A stretch of 48,139 bases of DNA from DAOVRD01 sp964521715 (GTDB lineage: Bacteria > Planctomycetota > Brocadiia > SM23-32): contig CAZFSS010000032.1 in the NCBI GenBank assembly GCA_964521715.1, forward strand, positions 1-48,139, given 5' to 3'. Below the pieces are notes generated by a model. The model ran no database searches, was not told the origin of the DNA, and saw only the letters and a program-made list of their open reading frames with translations. The stretch's first letter is position 1, and every line of letters begins with the position of its first letter. The translations under genes and the position numbers were made by a program. Below are positions 23,659 to 31,387 of this stretch, piece after piece.

Positions 23659-24492
23659 ATGTTCAAAAGCTTTGCAGGCGGTCCTATCGGCGTGAACGTG
23701 GGCTTCGAGGAAGCCGTAGAGCTCGCCGCGCATTACGGCTTCGAAGGGATCTCCATGGACGTCGGTTACCTGATGGAGCACGGCCCGGAAACCGTCGTCC
23801 AGATACTTGAGGAAAGGGATCTCAAGCCGGGAGGGTGGGGCCTGCCCATGCGGCTGATGGCGCCCAAGGACGAGTTCAACGAGAAGCTCAAAGACCTGCG
23901 CAAGATCGCTGGCCTCTGCTCGCGCGCCGGCGACCTGCGCTGCTCCACCTGGCAGACGCCGGCTTCCGATGAGATGACGTTCGACGAGATGTTCAGCTTC
24001 GTGCGCGACCGCCTGGAAGCGATCGGAAAGGTCTTCAGCGAATACGACGTCCGGCTCGGGCTCGAGTTCATCGGCCCCGCCACCTCGCGCGCCGGCAAGA
24101 AGTACGAGTTCGTCCACACGATGGACGGCATGCTCGAGCTGTGCGAAGCCGCGGGAACCGGCAACATCGGCCTCCTCCTGGACTGCTGGCACCTCTACAC
24201 CAGCGGCGGGCAGATGGACGACGTCCTCAAGCTCACGGACGATGACGTCGTGACCGTCCACATCAACGATGCCCCAAAGGGCATCCCCCTCAAGGAGCAC
24301 AAAGACAACGTCCGAGCGCTGCCGGGGGAGACGGGTGTGATCGGCGTGCCGCGCTTCCTCAAGTTCCTCAAACGGATCGGCTATACCGGCCCGGTCATCG
24401 TCGAGCCGTTCAGCGATCGGGTCCGGCAGATGAAGGCCGATGAGGCCATCCGCGTCACCAAGGAGGCGATGGACAGCGTCTGGCCGGACTGA
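23659..24492 (+). CDS. Sugar phosphate isomerase/epimerase-like TIM-barrel protein
   Basis: The 277-residue protein belongs to the xylose isomerase-like TIM-barrel (AP endonuclease 2) superfamily. Visible marks are the strand-end metal-type residues in LRCSTWQTPASD, RLGLEFIGPATSRAGKKYEFV (Glu), NIGLLLDCWHLYTSGG (Asp and His), VVTVHINDAP (His) and GPVIVEPFSDR (Glu), the usual Glu-Asp-His-Glu set for a divalent metal. Substrates in this superfamily range over inosose, hydroxypyruvate and various ketoses, so no specific call is made. GTG 23650 is possible, but the ATG at 23659 has AAAGGGG 8 bases upstream and is used. It lies 57 bases after ilvE and 67 bases before an unknown gene on the same strand. 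Confidence 0.85.
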   Translation: MFKSFAGGPIGVNVGFEEAVELAAHYGFEGISMDVGYLMEHGPETVVQILEERDLKPGGWGLPMRLMAPKDEFNEKLKDLRKIAGLCSRAGDLRCSTWQTPASDEMTFDEMFSFVRDRLEAIGKVFSEYDVRLGLEFIGPATSRAGKKYEFVHTMDGMLELCEAAGTGNIGLLLDCWHLYTSGGQMDDVLKLTDDDVVTVHINDAPKGIPLKEHKDNVRALPGETGVIGVPRFLKFLKRIGYTGPVIVEPFSDRVRQMKADEAIRVTKEAMDSVWPD

Positions 24493-24559
24493 GCTCCCTG
24501 CTCCGCCCGCGGCCCCCGGGCCTGCGGGCTTCGAACGCGACCCTCCGCAGAGGACAACC

Positions 24560-25324
24560 ATGCCGCCACCCATGCACCAGAAGAGCTTCGTGCTCACCGT
24601 TGCGGAATCGAAGCGCTTCATCGCGCGCGCGCTGAAGCGCCATCCGGCCGTCCTCGCCGCCCTCAACCAGGGCATAGTGGCCGTCCCGAAGGGCACCACC
24701 AACGCCTACGTGGCCGAGGAGCTCGGCGAGGAGGGCATCCATAAGCCGCATTACTGCACGGGCGTGACCAAGCCGACCCGGGGCGCCGAGGACGCCGAGA
24801 CGGCCAACGAGCTGCCCGACCTGGTCCTGCGCTGCGGCGAGCGGCAGCATGGCGTCTCCGCCGTCGACATCGTCTCCGACATGGGGCCCGGCGACGTCTT
24901 CATCAAGGGCGCCAACGCCGTCAACTACGAGAAGCGCCAGGCCGGCATCCTCATAGGCCATCCGACGGGCGGCACCATCGGCGCCGCGCTCGGCACCGTC
25001 GTCGCCCGTCGGGCAACGCTCCTCATCCCGGTCGGCCTGGAGAAGAGTGTCCCGGGCGACATCCACCAAATCTACCGCGATCTGGTCCGGGTGGGGGTGA
25101 ACGGGTCGGGGCCGATGCTCTGGCCGGTGGACGGCGAGATATTCACGGAGATAGACGCGGTCCAACTCATTGCAGGAGTGCGCGCCACGCTGATCGGAGC
25201 GGGCGGCATCGCGGGCGCGGAGGGAAGCGTCCGCCTTTCCGTCTGGGGCACGGCGGATGAGGTCGCGCGGGCCGAGGCCGCCGTCAAGGACGTGCTCGGC
25301 GAACCGCCCTTCATCAGCCCTTGA
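24560..25324 (+). CDS. Conserved-looking protein of unknown function
   Basis: I do not recognise this 254-residue cytoplasmic protein. It starts with a helical part (AESKRFIARALKRHPAVLAAL) and then alternates strands and glycine turns in a Rossmann-like manner: GIVAVPKGTTNAYVAEEL, AVDIVSDMGPGDVFIKGANAVNY, AGILIGHPTGGTIGAALG, ATLLIPVGLEKS, and a C-terminal ferredoxin-like piece (SVRLSVWGTADEVARAEAAVKDVLG). The GTTNAYVAEEL, IKGANAV and HPTGGTIG turns look like ligand or phosphate-binding loops and resemble in style the ISOCOT-type sugar-phosphate fold; that is a guess. No membrane segment is present. It follows the sugar-isomerase-like gene by 67 bases, so a role in sugar-phosphate metabolism is possible. 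Confidence 0.72.
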   Translation: MPPPMHQKSFVLTVAESKRFIARALKRHPAVLAALNQGIVAVPKGTTNAYVAEELGEEGIHKPHYCTGVTKPTRGAEDAETANELPDLVLRCGERQHGVSAVDIVSDMGPGDVFIKGANAVNYEKRQAGILIGHPTGGTIGAALGTVVARRATLLIPVGLEKSVPGDIHQIYRDLVRVGVNGSGPMLWPVDGEIFTEIDAVQLIAGVRATLIGAGGIAGAEGSVRLSVWGTADEVARAEAAVKDVLGEPPFISP

Positions 25325-25372
25325 TCGGCTCTCCCCCGCCTGCGTCAGCACGCGGCGATCGGCAGACAGTCA

Positions 25373-25403
25373 ACGATTAGCCATTAACTGTTGACGATTA
25401 GCC
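25373..25403. repeat. Two copies of a short AT-rich direct repeat
   Basis: ACGATTAGCC occurs at 25373-25382 and 25394-25403, a 21-base period, with TAAC conserved again in each unit. The patch is much richer in A+T than its surroundings and lies between two convergent genes. Confidence 0.5.
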
Positions 25404-25423
25404 GGTAACGATCGACGAAGCTC

Positions 25424-26668
25424 TCACCCTTCGCCGCCCGCCAGTTCCGCCCTGTTCTCGTATATCTTGCGGAAGGCCGAGATCACGTCCTCCATCTCCT
25501 CAGGCGCGGCCAGCAGCATGCTGTGCCGCATCCAGACGGCCTCCCGGCAGACGCGCTCGGCGTTCGGGCAGTTGACGTCCAGGTAGTCCCTGTGCTGCCC
25601 GTAGTACGGGCAGGAGATCGGGCAGTACTGCGGCCCGTCGCCGCTGCGCCGGAACAGCCAGTACCTGTAAAGCGGCTCGCCGTAGCCCCCGTAGCAGGGC
25701 ACGCCCTCCGCGCTCAACGCCGCCATGAAGCGCTCGCGGCTCACGCCGTCGAACTCCTCGGACACGAACCTCACCTGATAGCCGTGGTAAGCGCGCCGCG
25801 TGATCCTCTCGTCCTCGGGGGTCGTGTGGATGCCGGGTATCTGCGAGAGCTCGGCGTTGAGGCGGTGCGCGTTCTCCGCCCTGAGGCGCGTGTGCTCGTC
25901 CAGCCGCCCGAGCTGCGCCAGGAGCAGCGCAGCCTGGAACTCCGTCATGCGGTAGTTGCTGCCCGTGCGGTAATGGTAATACCAGCGATCCTCCAGCCCG
26001 CGCCCGCAGTTGGCGAACGAGCGGATCAGCACGGCCAGCTCCTCGTCGTCGGTCAGTGCGATGCCGCCCTCGCCGGCCGTGATGTTCTTCGACGCCTGAA
26101 AGCTGAAGCCGCCGGCGTCGCCGATGGCGCCGGTGCCCTTGCCCTTCCACTGGCTGCCCCAACTGTGGCACGCGTCCTCCACGACGACCAGGTCGTGCTC
26201 GTCGGCCAGCTCGCCGATGCGGTCCATGTCGCACGGCAGGCCCATCCAGTGGACGGGCAAGATGGCCCTCGTCCTGTCCGTGATGACTTCGGCCGCGGCC
26301 TCGACGTCGAGGTTGAAGGTGTCCAGCTCCACGTCGCAGAAGACGGGCACGGCGTTAGCGCGCAGAACGGCGTCCGCCGTCGCCTGGAAGGTGTAGGCGG
26401 GGATGATGACCTCGTCGCCCGGCCCCACGCCGCAGCAGATGAGGGAGGCCTCGAGCGCGGCCGTCCCGTTGCACGTCGTTATGCCGAACCGCGCGCCCTG
26501 GAAGGCGGCAAACGCTTCCTCGAATTCGCGCACCTTCTCGGCGTAGTACCACTTGCCGCTGCGCAGCACGCCGAGCAGCGCCTGCTCTTCAGGCTTGCCA
26601 TAGACGGGCCAGTCGGGCCACGCCTTCGTTCTGACCGCCTTCCCGCCGTTAACCGCTAGCTGTGCCAT
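25424..26668 (-). CDS. DegT/DnrJ/EryC1/StrS family aminotransferase
   Basis: This PLP-dependent sugar (or cyclitol) aminotransferase has 414 residues, normal for the family. Motifs: FGITTCNGTAALEASLICCGVGPGDEVIIPAYTF, VPVFCDVELDTFNLD, ILPVHWMGLPCDMDRI, LVVVEDACHSWGSQWKGKGTGAIGDAGGFSFQASKNITAGEGG with the PLP lysine at about residue 194, and NYRMTEFQAALLLAQLGRLDEH. Such enzymes transaminate keto-sugar nucleotides for surface polysaccharides or natural products, or form 3-amino-5-hydroxybenzoate-like precursors. GAGGA lies 8 bases before the ATG. It is the last of three minus-strand genes after two paralogous acetyltransferases, 86 bases downstream, so a modified amino sugar is a reasonable but unproven product. 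Confidence 0.92.
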   Translation of the reverse strand: MAQLAVNGGKAVRTKAWPDWPVYGKPEEQALLGVLRSGKWYYAEKVREFEEAFAAFQGARFGITTCNGTAALEASLICCGVGPGDEVIIPAYTFQATADAVLRANAVPVFCDVELDTFNLDVEAAAEVITDRTRAILPVHWMGLPCDMDRIGELADEHDLVVVEDACHSWGSQWKGKGTGAIGDAGGFSFQASKNITAGEGGIALTDDEELAVLIRSFANCGRGLEDRWYYHYRTGSNYRMTEFQAALLLAQLGRLDEHTRLRAENAHRLNAELSQIPGIHTTPEDERITRRAYHGYQVRFVSEEFDGVSRERFMAALSAEGVPCYGGYGEPLYRYWLFRRSGDGPQYCPISCPYYGQHRDYLDVNCPNAERVCREAVWMRHSMLLAAPEEMEDVISAFRKIYENRAELAGGEG

Positions 26669-26754
26669 TCTGCCATCCTCTTTCCAGTCCCCTCGGAACC
26701 TGGCGCGCGCAGGATGCCGGCCGGCAGTCGCGCCTGCCGGATCACATCCCCCCG

Positions 26755-27909
26755 TCAGAAGTAGTTCAGGCCGTAGTTCACCAGCGGGAGCGGGAAGAGC
26801 CGATCCAGCACCTGCCTCAGCTCGGAGCCCGCTTCGAGCCCGAGCTCCAGCTTATCACGATGACGCGGGTGGCGGAAGATCAGATCGGTGAACGAACTCG
26901 TGTCCGCCAGCGCCAGCTCCTCATCCCCATACTCGATCCTGACGCCTCCGTCCACGCCGAGACTGAGCCGGCCGAAGACCTCGCTCCCGAGCCGCTCCCT
27001 GAAGAGCGGGGCACAGGCCCGCCAGAAACGCTCCGGGTCTATGATGCCGACCGTGCCGCGGAACCCGCGCGCCTCCGAAGGCCAGCCGAAGCTGCCCGCC
27101 ATCTGCGGGATCTCTGCGTCGCAGTCTGCGTAATGGAGCGTCATCTCGTCCAGCCCGCGCTCTCTCAGCAGCGCAGCCATCGCCTGCATGATGGGCCAAC
27201 GCGCGCCTCCCATCTCGACGACGGTGATGGCGGTCTCATCCTTGTGCTCCCACGGCGTGCCGCCGACCTGATAGGCCACGAACGCGACGGGCCGGTCGCC
27301 GCCCTTCGGGCAGACGAGCCGCGATTCCCCGCGCGCGTTGACCAGGCGATCCCTCTGCAGCAAGGCGAGGAACTCGCCCGGCGTGCGCACGAAGCGGGCC
27401 GGTTCGGCCAGCGCCATCTCCAGCACGGCAGGCATGTCCTCGGCCTCCGCCGGACGTATCACGTACTGAGGTCTGGCCTCGACGGGCAGCCGGTCCCGCG
27501 GGACGGTGCAGACGTTGAAACTGCCCGTCTCGACGTAGCCCTGCCGCTTGTAGAGGCCGCGCCGGCCGGAGATGAGCACGAGGTCGGCACCGTCGGCCAG
27601 GGCCTTATCCCTGCAGTCAACGAGCAGCCGCGTGGCAAGGCCGCGCCCCCGGTAGTCGGGGTCCGTGCACACCCCGCCGAAGCAGCAGGCCAGATGCTGC
27701 ACGCCGAGCAAGACGACCTCGCGGTACGTCATGCCCACGAGCGAGACGACCTTGCCGTCGTCCGCGAACACGCGGAGGTTCTCGCGTACCTCGTCTTCGG
27801 GAGGGGCGGGCCGGCTTGCGTCCCACTGAGTGCGGAACACGCGTGCGCCGAGCTCAGCCGCGCCGCGGATCTCCATTCCCTTTGCAGCTTTTGGGCCTTC
27901 GATGGCCAT
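26755..27909 (-). CDS. GNAT acetyltransferase with C-terminal sterol-carrier-like domain (Eis-like), copy 1
   Basis: The 384-residue protein has an N-terminal GNAT domain with the acetyl-CoA loop VCTDPDYRGRGLATRLLVDC (R-G-x-G-L/A type), VVSLVGMTYREVVLLGVQ and ISGRRGLYKRQGYVETG, then a second degenerate GNAT-like region (about 160-275) and a C-terminal domain (about 285-384) with VRIEYGDEELALAD and LFPLPLVNYGLNYF, consistent with the three-domain Eis plan. Those enzymes acetylate aminoglycosides, lysines or other amines; the substrate here is unknown. The ATG at 27909 is used because it aligns with the start of the neighbouring paralogue. It is about 39 bases downstream of that paralogue, and both end in nearly the same sequence (FPLPLV-YGLNY), so they arose by tandem duplication. 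Confidence 0.85.
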   Translation of the reverse strand: MAIEGPKAAKGMEIRGAAELGARVFRTQWDASRPAPPEDEVRENLRVFADDGKVVSLVGMTYREVVLLGVQHLACCFGGVCTDPDYRGRGLATRLLVDCRDKALADGADLVLISGRRGLYKRQGYVETGSFNVCTVPRDRLPVEARPQYVIRPAEAEDMPAVLEMALAEPARFVRTPGEFLALLQRDRLVNARGESRLVCPKGGDRPVAFVAYQVGGTPWEHKDETAITVVEMGGARWPIMQAMAALLRERGLDEMTLHYADCDAEIPQMAGSFGWPSEARGFRGTVGIIDPERFWRACAPLFRERLGSEVFGRLSLGVDGGVRIEYGDEELALADTSSFTDLIFRHPRHRDKLELGLEAGSELRQVLDRLFPLPLVNYGLNYF

Positions 27910-27948
27910 TGTTGCGCAGGTCCTCCGAAGACGCCGGCTGGGCGTCGC

Positions 27949-29106
27949 TCAGACGTAGTTGAGGCCGTAATCGACCAGCGGCAGGGGGAACAGCTTGCCG
28001 AGCGCCCCGGCGAGTTCCGACTCGTCCGTCAGGCCGAGGTCAAGCTCCCCTCGCCGGTGGCGCGGGAGGAAGGCCAGGTTCGTGACCGCGCTCATGTCCT
28101 TGAGCACGAGCTTCTCCGGGCCGCAGGCGATCCTGGCCGGCGGTCCGGCGTCAAACTCCAGTGCATCGAACTCCCGACCCAGCTTCTGGCGGAACATGGG
28201 GGCGCATGCATCCCAGAACCGCTCCGGATCGATGATGCCGACTGTGCCGGGAAAGCCCCGCGGCTCCGTCGGCCAGGCAAGAGCGCGCGCCATCTCGGCG
28301 AACTCCCCGTCGCTGTCCAGGCAATGGACCGTCGCCCTTTCGACGCCGTGCTCCTCCAGAAGCGCCGCCAGCACGCGCACGATGGCCCAGCGCGCGCCCG
28401 CCATCTCCGCGACGGTGACCGCCTTCCCCTCGCGGTCCTGCGGGCGGAAGCCGCTCAGCCGGTAGGACACGTAGCCGACCGGCTCGTCGCTCCCCTTTCG
28501 GCAGACAACCCTCGTCGCGCCCACGCGGTTCACGACCTGGCCGCAACCCAGGAAGGCGACGAAGTCCTCCGGCGTGCGTACAAAACGCACGGGCTCGGCC
28601 GAGTGAAGGCGAACGAGCCCGGGCACGTCCTCCATCCGCCAGTGGCGCAGACGGTAACGCCCCGGGGCTGGCAGCTGCTCGCGCGCGATGGTGCACGTGT
28701 GGTAGCCGCCGACGTCGACGTAGCCCTGCCGCCGGTACAGCCCGCGTCCGCCCGAGATCAGAAACAGGTCGGCGCCGTGGCGGAGGGCTTCCTCCTTCGC
28801 GTCCAGCAGCAGGCGCGTGGCAAGTCCCTGGCCGCGGTAGTCCGGATCGGTGCAGACTGAACCGATGCAGGTGGCAAGGTGCCGCGTGCCGAGAAGAACG
28901 ATCTCGCGCTCGAACATGCCGACGAGCGAGACCGGCCTGCCGTCGTCAAGAAAGACGCGGAGCCCGTCCAGGTTGTCCTCGCGGAACAGGAGCGGGAAGT
29001 GGCCTGCCATCGACGCGCCCCACCCGACGCGGAACACCCGGTCCGCCAGCTCGACGGCGGAACGGAGCTCGTCCCTGCGCAGAGCCCTTGGCCCTTCCAT
29101 CGTCAT
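27949..29106 (-). CDS. GNAT acetyltransferase with C-terminal sterol-carrier-like domain (Eis-like), copy 2
   Basis: This 385-residue protein is clearly paralogous to the next gene and has the same plan: PVSLVGMFEREIVLLG, acetyl-CoA loop VCTDPDYRGQGLATRLLLDA, ISGGRGLYRRQGYVDVG, a middle GNAT-like region with PVGYVSYRLSG and VAEMAGARWAIVRVLAALLEE, the shared phrase FPGTVGIIDPERFWDAC, and the C-terminal KLFPLPLVDYGLNYV. The two copies have diverged well beyond a recent duplication, which suggests different substrates. It is the first gene of the three-gene minus-strand unit and has a predicted promoter at 29169-29197. The start is ATG 29106 or 29100; AGGA upstream suits either. Confidence 0.85.
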   Translation of the reverse strand: MTMEGPRALRRDELRSAVELADRVFRVGWGASMAGHFPLLFREDNLDGLRVFLDDGRPVSLVGMFEREIVLLGTRHLATCIGSVCTDPDYRGQGLATRLLLDAKEEALRHGADLFLISGGRGLYRRQGYVDVGGYHTCTIAREQLPAPGRYRLRHWRMEDVPGLVRLHSAEPVRFVRTPEDFVAFLGCGQVVNRVGATRVVCRKGSDEPVGYVSYRLSGFRPQDREGKAVTVAEMAGARWAIVRVLAALLEEHGVERATVHCLDSDGEFAEMARALAWPTEPRGFPGTVGIIDPERFWDACAPMFRQKLGREFDALEFDAGPPARIACGPEKLVLKDMSAVTNLAFLPRHRRGELDLGLTDESELAGALGKLFPLPLVDYGLNYV

Positions 29107-29168
29107 TCGTCCTGTCCCCTACAGCGCAGCCACGCGGCACGTAACTCCCATCGGCAACCAATCCGGCA

Positions 29169-29197
29169 ACCATACCGCGGTCCGACCGGGAATGCAA
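29169..29197 (-). promoter_or_regulatory. Predicted promoter of the acetyltransferase/aminotransferase unit
   Basis: On the minus strand TTGCAT (29197-29192) and TATGGT (29174-29169) are 17 bases apart, about 60 bases before the first ATG. Confidence 0.5.
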
Positions 29198-29242
29198 ATG
29201 CGCGGGTCCAGAGCCCCCAACGGGCCCAGGCAGCCCGGGGAT

Positions 29243-29271
29243 TTGCGTCCCCCAGGAGGGGCTGGTAACAT
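29243..29271 (+). promoter_or_regulatory. Predicted promoter of the Etf/lactate dehydrogenase operon
   Basis: TTGCGT (29243-29248) and TAACAT (29266-29271) are 17 bases apart, giving a leader of a little over 100 bases before etfB. Confidence 0.45.
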
Positions 29272-29384
29272 GGCCTGGTTGACGCATCCTCGCCCCTGCG
29301 GACGGGCCGTCCCCGCTCAGGTTCTCTTCGTTGGCTCTCCGCGTCCTCTGCGCGCCCAGCGGCGAGCAGCAAGCAGGCAGTGCC

Positions 29385-30170
29385 ATGCACATCGCCGTCT
29401 GCATCAAGCAGGTGCCCGACACTACGGACGTGCGGATCGACCCCGAGCGCGGCACGCTGATCCGCGAGGGAGTCGCCAGCATCCTCAACCCGCACGACGC
29501 CTATGCCGTCGAGGGTGCGGTGGCCCTGCGCGAGCGCGTGGGCGGCTCGGTCACCGCCCTCAGCATGGGGCCGCCCCAGGCCGAGGCCGTCGTGCGCGAA
29601 GCCATCGCCCGGGGCTGCGACCGCGCCATCCTGCTGACGGACCGCGCCTTCGCAGGGGCCGACACGTGGGCCACGTCCTACACGCTGGCCTGCGCCGTGC
29701 GCAGGCTCGGGGACGTGCGCCTCATCCTCTGCGGCAAGCAGGCCATTGACGGCGACACGGCCCAGGTCGGCCCCGGCCTGGCCGTCCACCTGGGCTGGCC
29801 GCAGGCCACTTACGTGCGCCGCATGCTCGGGGCGGACGAGGGCGCCGTCGTCGTCGAACGCCTCACCGACTGGGGCAACGAGACGCTCCGGATCGAGCTC
29901 CCCGCCGTCCTGACCGTGCTGAAAGACCTGAACTCCCCGCGGCTGCCGTCGCTGGTAAGCCAGATGCGGGGGCGACGCTGCGCCGTCGAGCGGTGGGGCG
30001 TGGACTCCGTCGAAGGCGACGCCGCCGACTTCGGCCTGAACGGCTCGCCCACGCGCGTCGTGCGCGTCTTCACGCCGCCGCCGCGCGGCAGGTGCGTGCT
30101 GTGGGAAGGCGGTCCCGAAGCGGCCGCCGCCGAGCTCGTCCGGACGCTGAAGGACAAGAGGCTGATCTGA
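29385..30170 (+). CDS. etfB: Electron transfer flavoprotein subunit beta (LctB-like)
   Basis: EtfB forms the FAD/AMP-binding heterodimer with EtfA. The 261-residue protein has the family's MHIAVCIKQVPDTTDVRID start, LNPHDAYAVEGAVALRER, VTALSMGPPQAEAVVREAIARGCDRAILLTDRAFAGADTWATSYTLA, ILCGKQAIDGDTAQVGPGLAVHLGWPQATYV and LPAVLTVLKDLNSPRLPSL. The GADTWATSYTLA and CGKQAIDGDTAQVGP segments are those seen in the bifurcating Etf group, whose beta subunit carries the NAD site and bifurcating flavin. The ATG at 29385 opens exactly on the conserved strand. Its stop overlaps the etfA start by one base (TGATG). The arrangement with ferredoxin-bearing etfA and a GlcD-like oxidase matches the lctBCD operon of Acetobacterium woodii. 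Confidence 0.92.
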   Translation: MHIAVCIKQVPDTTDVRIDPERGTLIREGVASILNPHDAYAVEGAVALRERVGGSVTALSMGPPQAEAVVREAIARGCDRAILLTDRAFAGADTWATSYTLACAVRRLGDVRLILCGKQAIDGDTAQVGPGLAVHLGWPQATYVRRMLGADEGAVVVERLTDWGNETLRIELPAVLTVLKDLNSPRLPSLVSQMRGRRCAVERWGVDSVEGDAADFGLNGSPTRVVRVFTPPPRGRCVLWEGGPEAAAAELVRTLKDKRLI

Positions 30171-31387
30171 TGCGTTTGGAGATAGACCACGAAGCGTGCG
30201 TCCTCTGCCCGCGCTGCATCGAGGAATGCCCCTACGGCGCTCTCTCGGAGGCGGCCGGCCGGATCGTCGTGAGCGAGGCGTGCACGCTCTGCGGGGCCTG
30301 CGTCGACGTCTGCCCCGTCGAGGCCATCCGCCTGGAGCGCGAGCCGGCCGGGGAGGAAGCTGCGCCCCCGCCGCAGCACCGGGGCGTCTGGGTCTACGCC
30401 GAGCATCACGACGGCAGACTGCACCCGGTGGTGTTCGAGTTGGTCGGCAAAGGGAGCGAGCTGGCCGGCGCTCTGGCCTGCCCGCTGGAGGTCGTCGCAG
30501 CAGGCCGGGGACTGGACGACTTGGCGGAGCAGCTTTCGGGCCTGCCCGTCGACGCCGTGCACCTCGCAGAGCATCCGCAACTGGCGAAGTACACGGACGA
30601 CGCACACGCGCTCGCCGTCGCCCACCTGATCGGCGAGCGCCGTCCGGCGATCGTCCTGGCCGGCGCCACGGCCCAGGGCCGCTCGCTGATGCCGCGCGTC
30701 GCCGTGCTGTGCAGGACGGGCCTGACGGCCGACTGCACGGGCCTGGAGATAGACCCAGCGACCGGCAACCTGCTCCAGACGCGGCCGGCCTTCGGCGGCA
30801 ATGTCATGGCCACCATCGTCACCGCCCGCCACAGGCCGCAGCTCGCCACGGTGCGGCCCAAGGTGATGGCCGCGCCGGCCAGGGAAGGCACGGCCCGGCC
30901 CGAAGTGCGCCGGTGGACGCTGCCGGACGGCCTGGCGGCCACGCGCGTCACCGTGGTCGCGCGAGAGGAGGAATCCCGCAAGTCGGTGAACATCGCGGAC
31001 GCGGACGTCCTCGTCGCGGGCGGCAGGGGGCTGGGCGGCCCGGAAGGGTTCGAGCTGCTGCGCCGCCTGGCCGGCCTTCTCGGCGCTGAAGTGGCCGCCA
31101 GCCGCGCCGCCGTGGACGCCGGCTGGGCGCCCTACGAGCGCCAGGTCGGCCAGACGGGCAAGACCGTTCATCCCGACCTCTACGTGGCCGTCGGCATCTC
31201 GGGCGCCGTGCAGCACCGGGCCGGCATGCAGTCGTCGGGCACCGTCGTCGCCATCAACAGCGACCCGGCGGCGCCCATATTCGAGATCGCCGATTACGGC
31301 ATCGTAGGCGACTACCGGGAGGTGCTCCCGCACGTCATCCGGGAACTGGCCGACCTCAAGACGGCGAAGGGGGCCGATCGTGAATGA
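30170..31387 (+). CDS. etfA: Electron transfer flavoprotein subunit alpha with N-terminal 2[4Fe-4S] ferredoxin domain (LctC-like)
   Basis: The 405-residue protein begins with two four-cysteine clusters: Cys10, 13, 16, 20 (CVLCPRCIEECP) and Cys38, 41, 44, 48 (CTLCGACVDVCP). The EtfA N-domain follows (RGVWVYAEHHDGRLHPVVFELVG), then the C-terminal FAD domain with LVAGGRGLGGPEGFELLRRLA, VGQTGKTVHPDLYVAVGISGAVQH and IFEIADYGIVGDYREVLPHV. A ferredoxin-fused EtfA is typical of confurcating complexes in anaerobes, where electrons from lactate and reduced ferredoxin reduce NAD together. The start overlaps the etfB stop, and its end overlaps the dehydrogenase start by 8 bases, so the three proteins are probably made together. 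Direct reaction and partner are inferred from the A. woodii homologue set. Confidence 0.92.
   Translation: MRLEIDHEACVLCPRCIEECPYGALSEAAGRIVVSEACTLCGACVDVCPVEAIRLEREPAGEEAAPPPQHRGVWVYAEHHDGRLHPVVFELVGKGSELAGALACPLEVVAAGRGLDDLAEQLSGLPVDAVHLAEHPQLAKYTDDAHALAVAHLIGERRPAIVLAGATAQGRSLMPRVAVLCRTGLTADCTGLEIDPATGNLLQTRPAFGGNVMATIVTARHRPQLATVRPKVMAAPAREGTARPEVRRWTLPDGLAATRVTVVAREEESRKSVNIADADVLVAGGRGLGGPEGFELLRRLAGLLGAEVAASRAAVDAGWAPYERQVGQTGKTVHPDLYVAVGISGAVQHRAGMQSSGTVVAINSDPAAPIFEIADYGIVGDYREVLPHVIRELADLKTAKGADRE

Noticed and set aside
26662..28860. Open frame of 732 codons antisense to the two acetyltransferases
   Set aside because: Both acetyltransferase genes on the opposite strand have clear domain motifs; this frame is their mirror.
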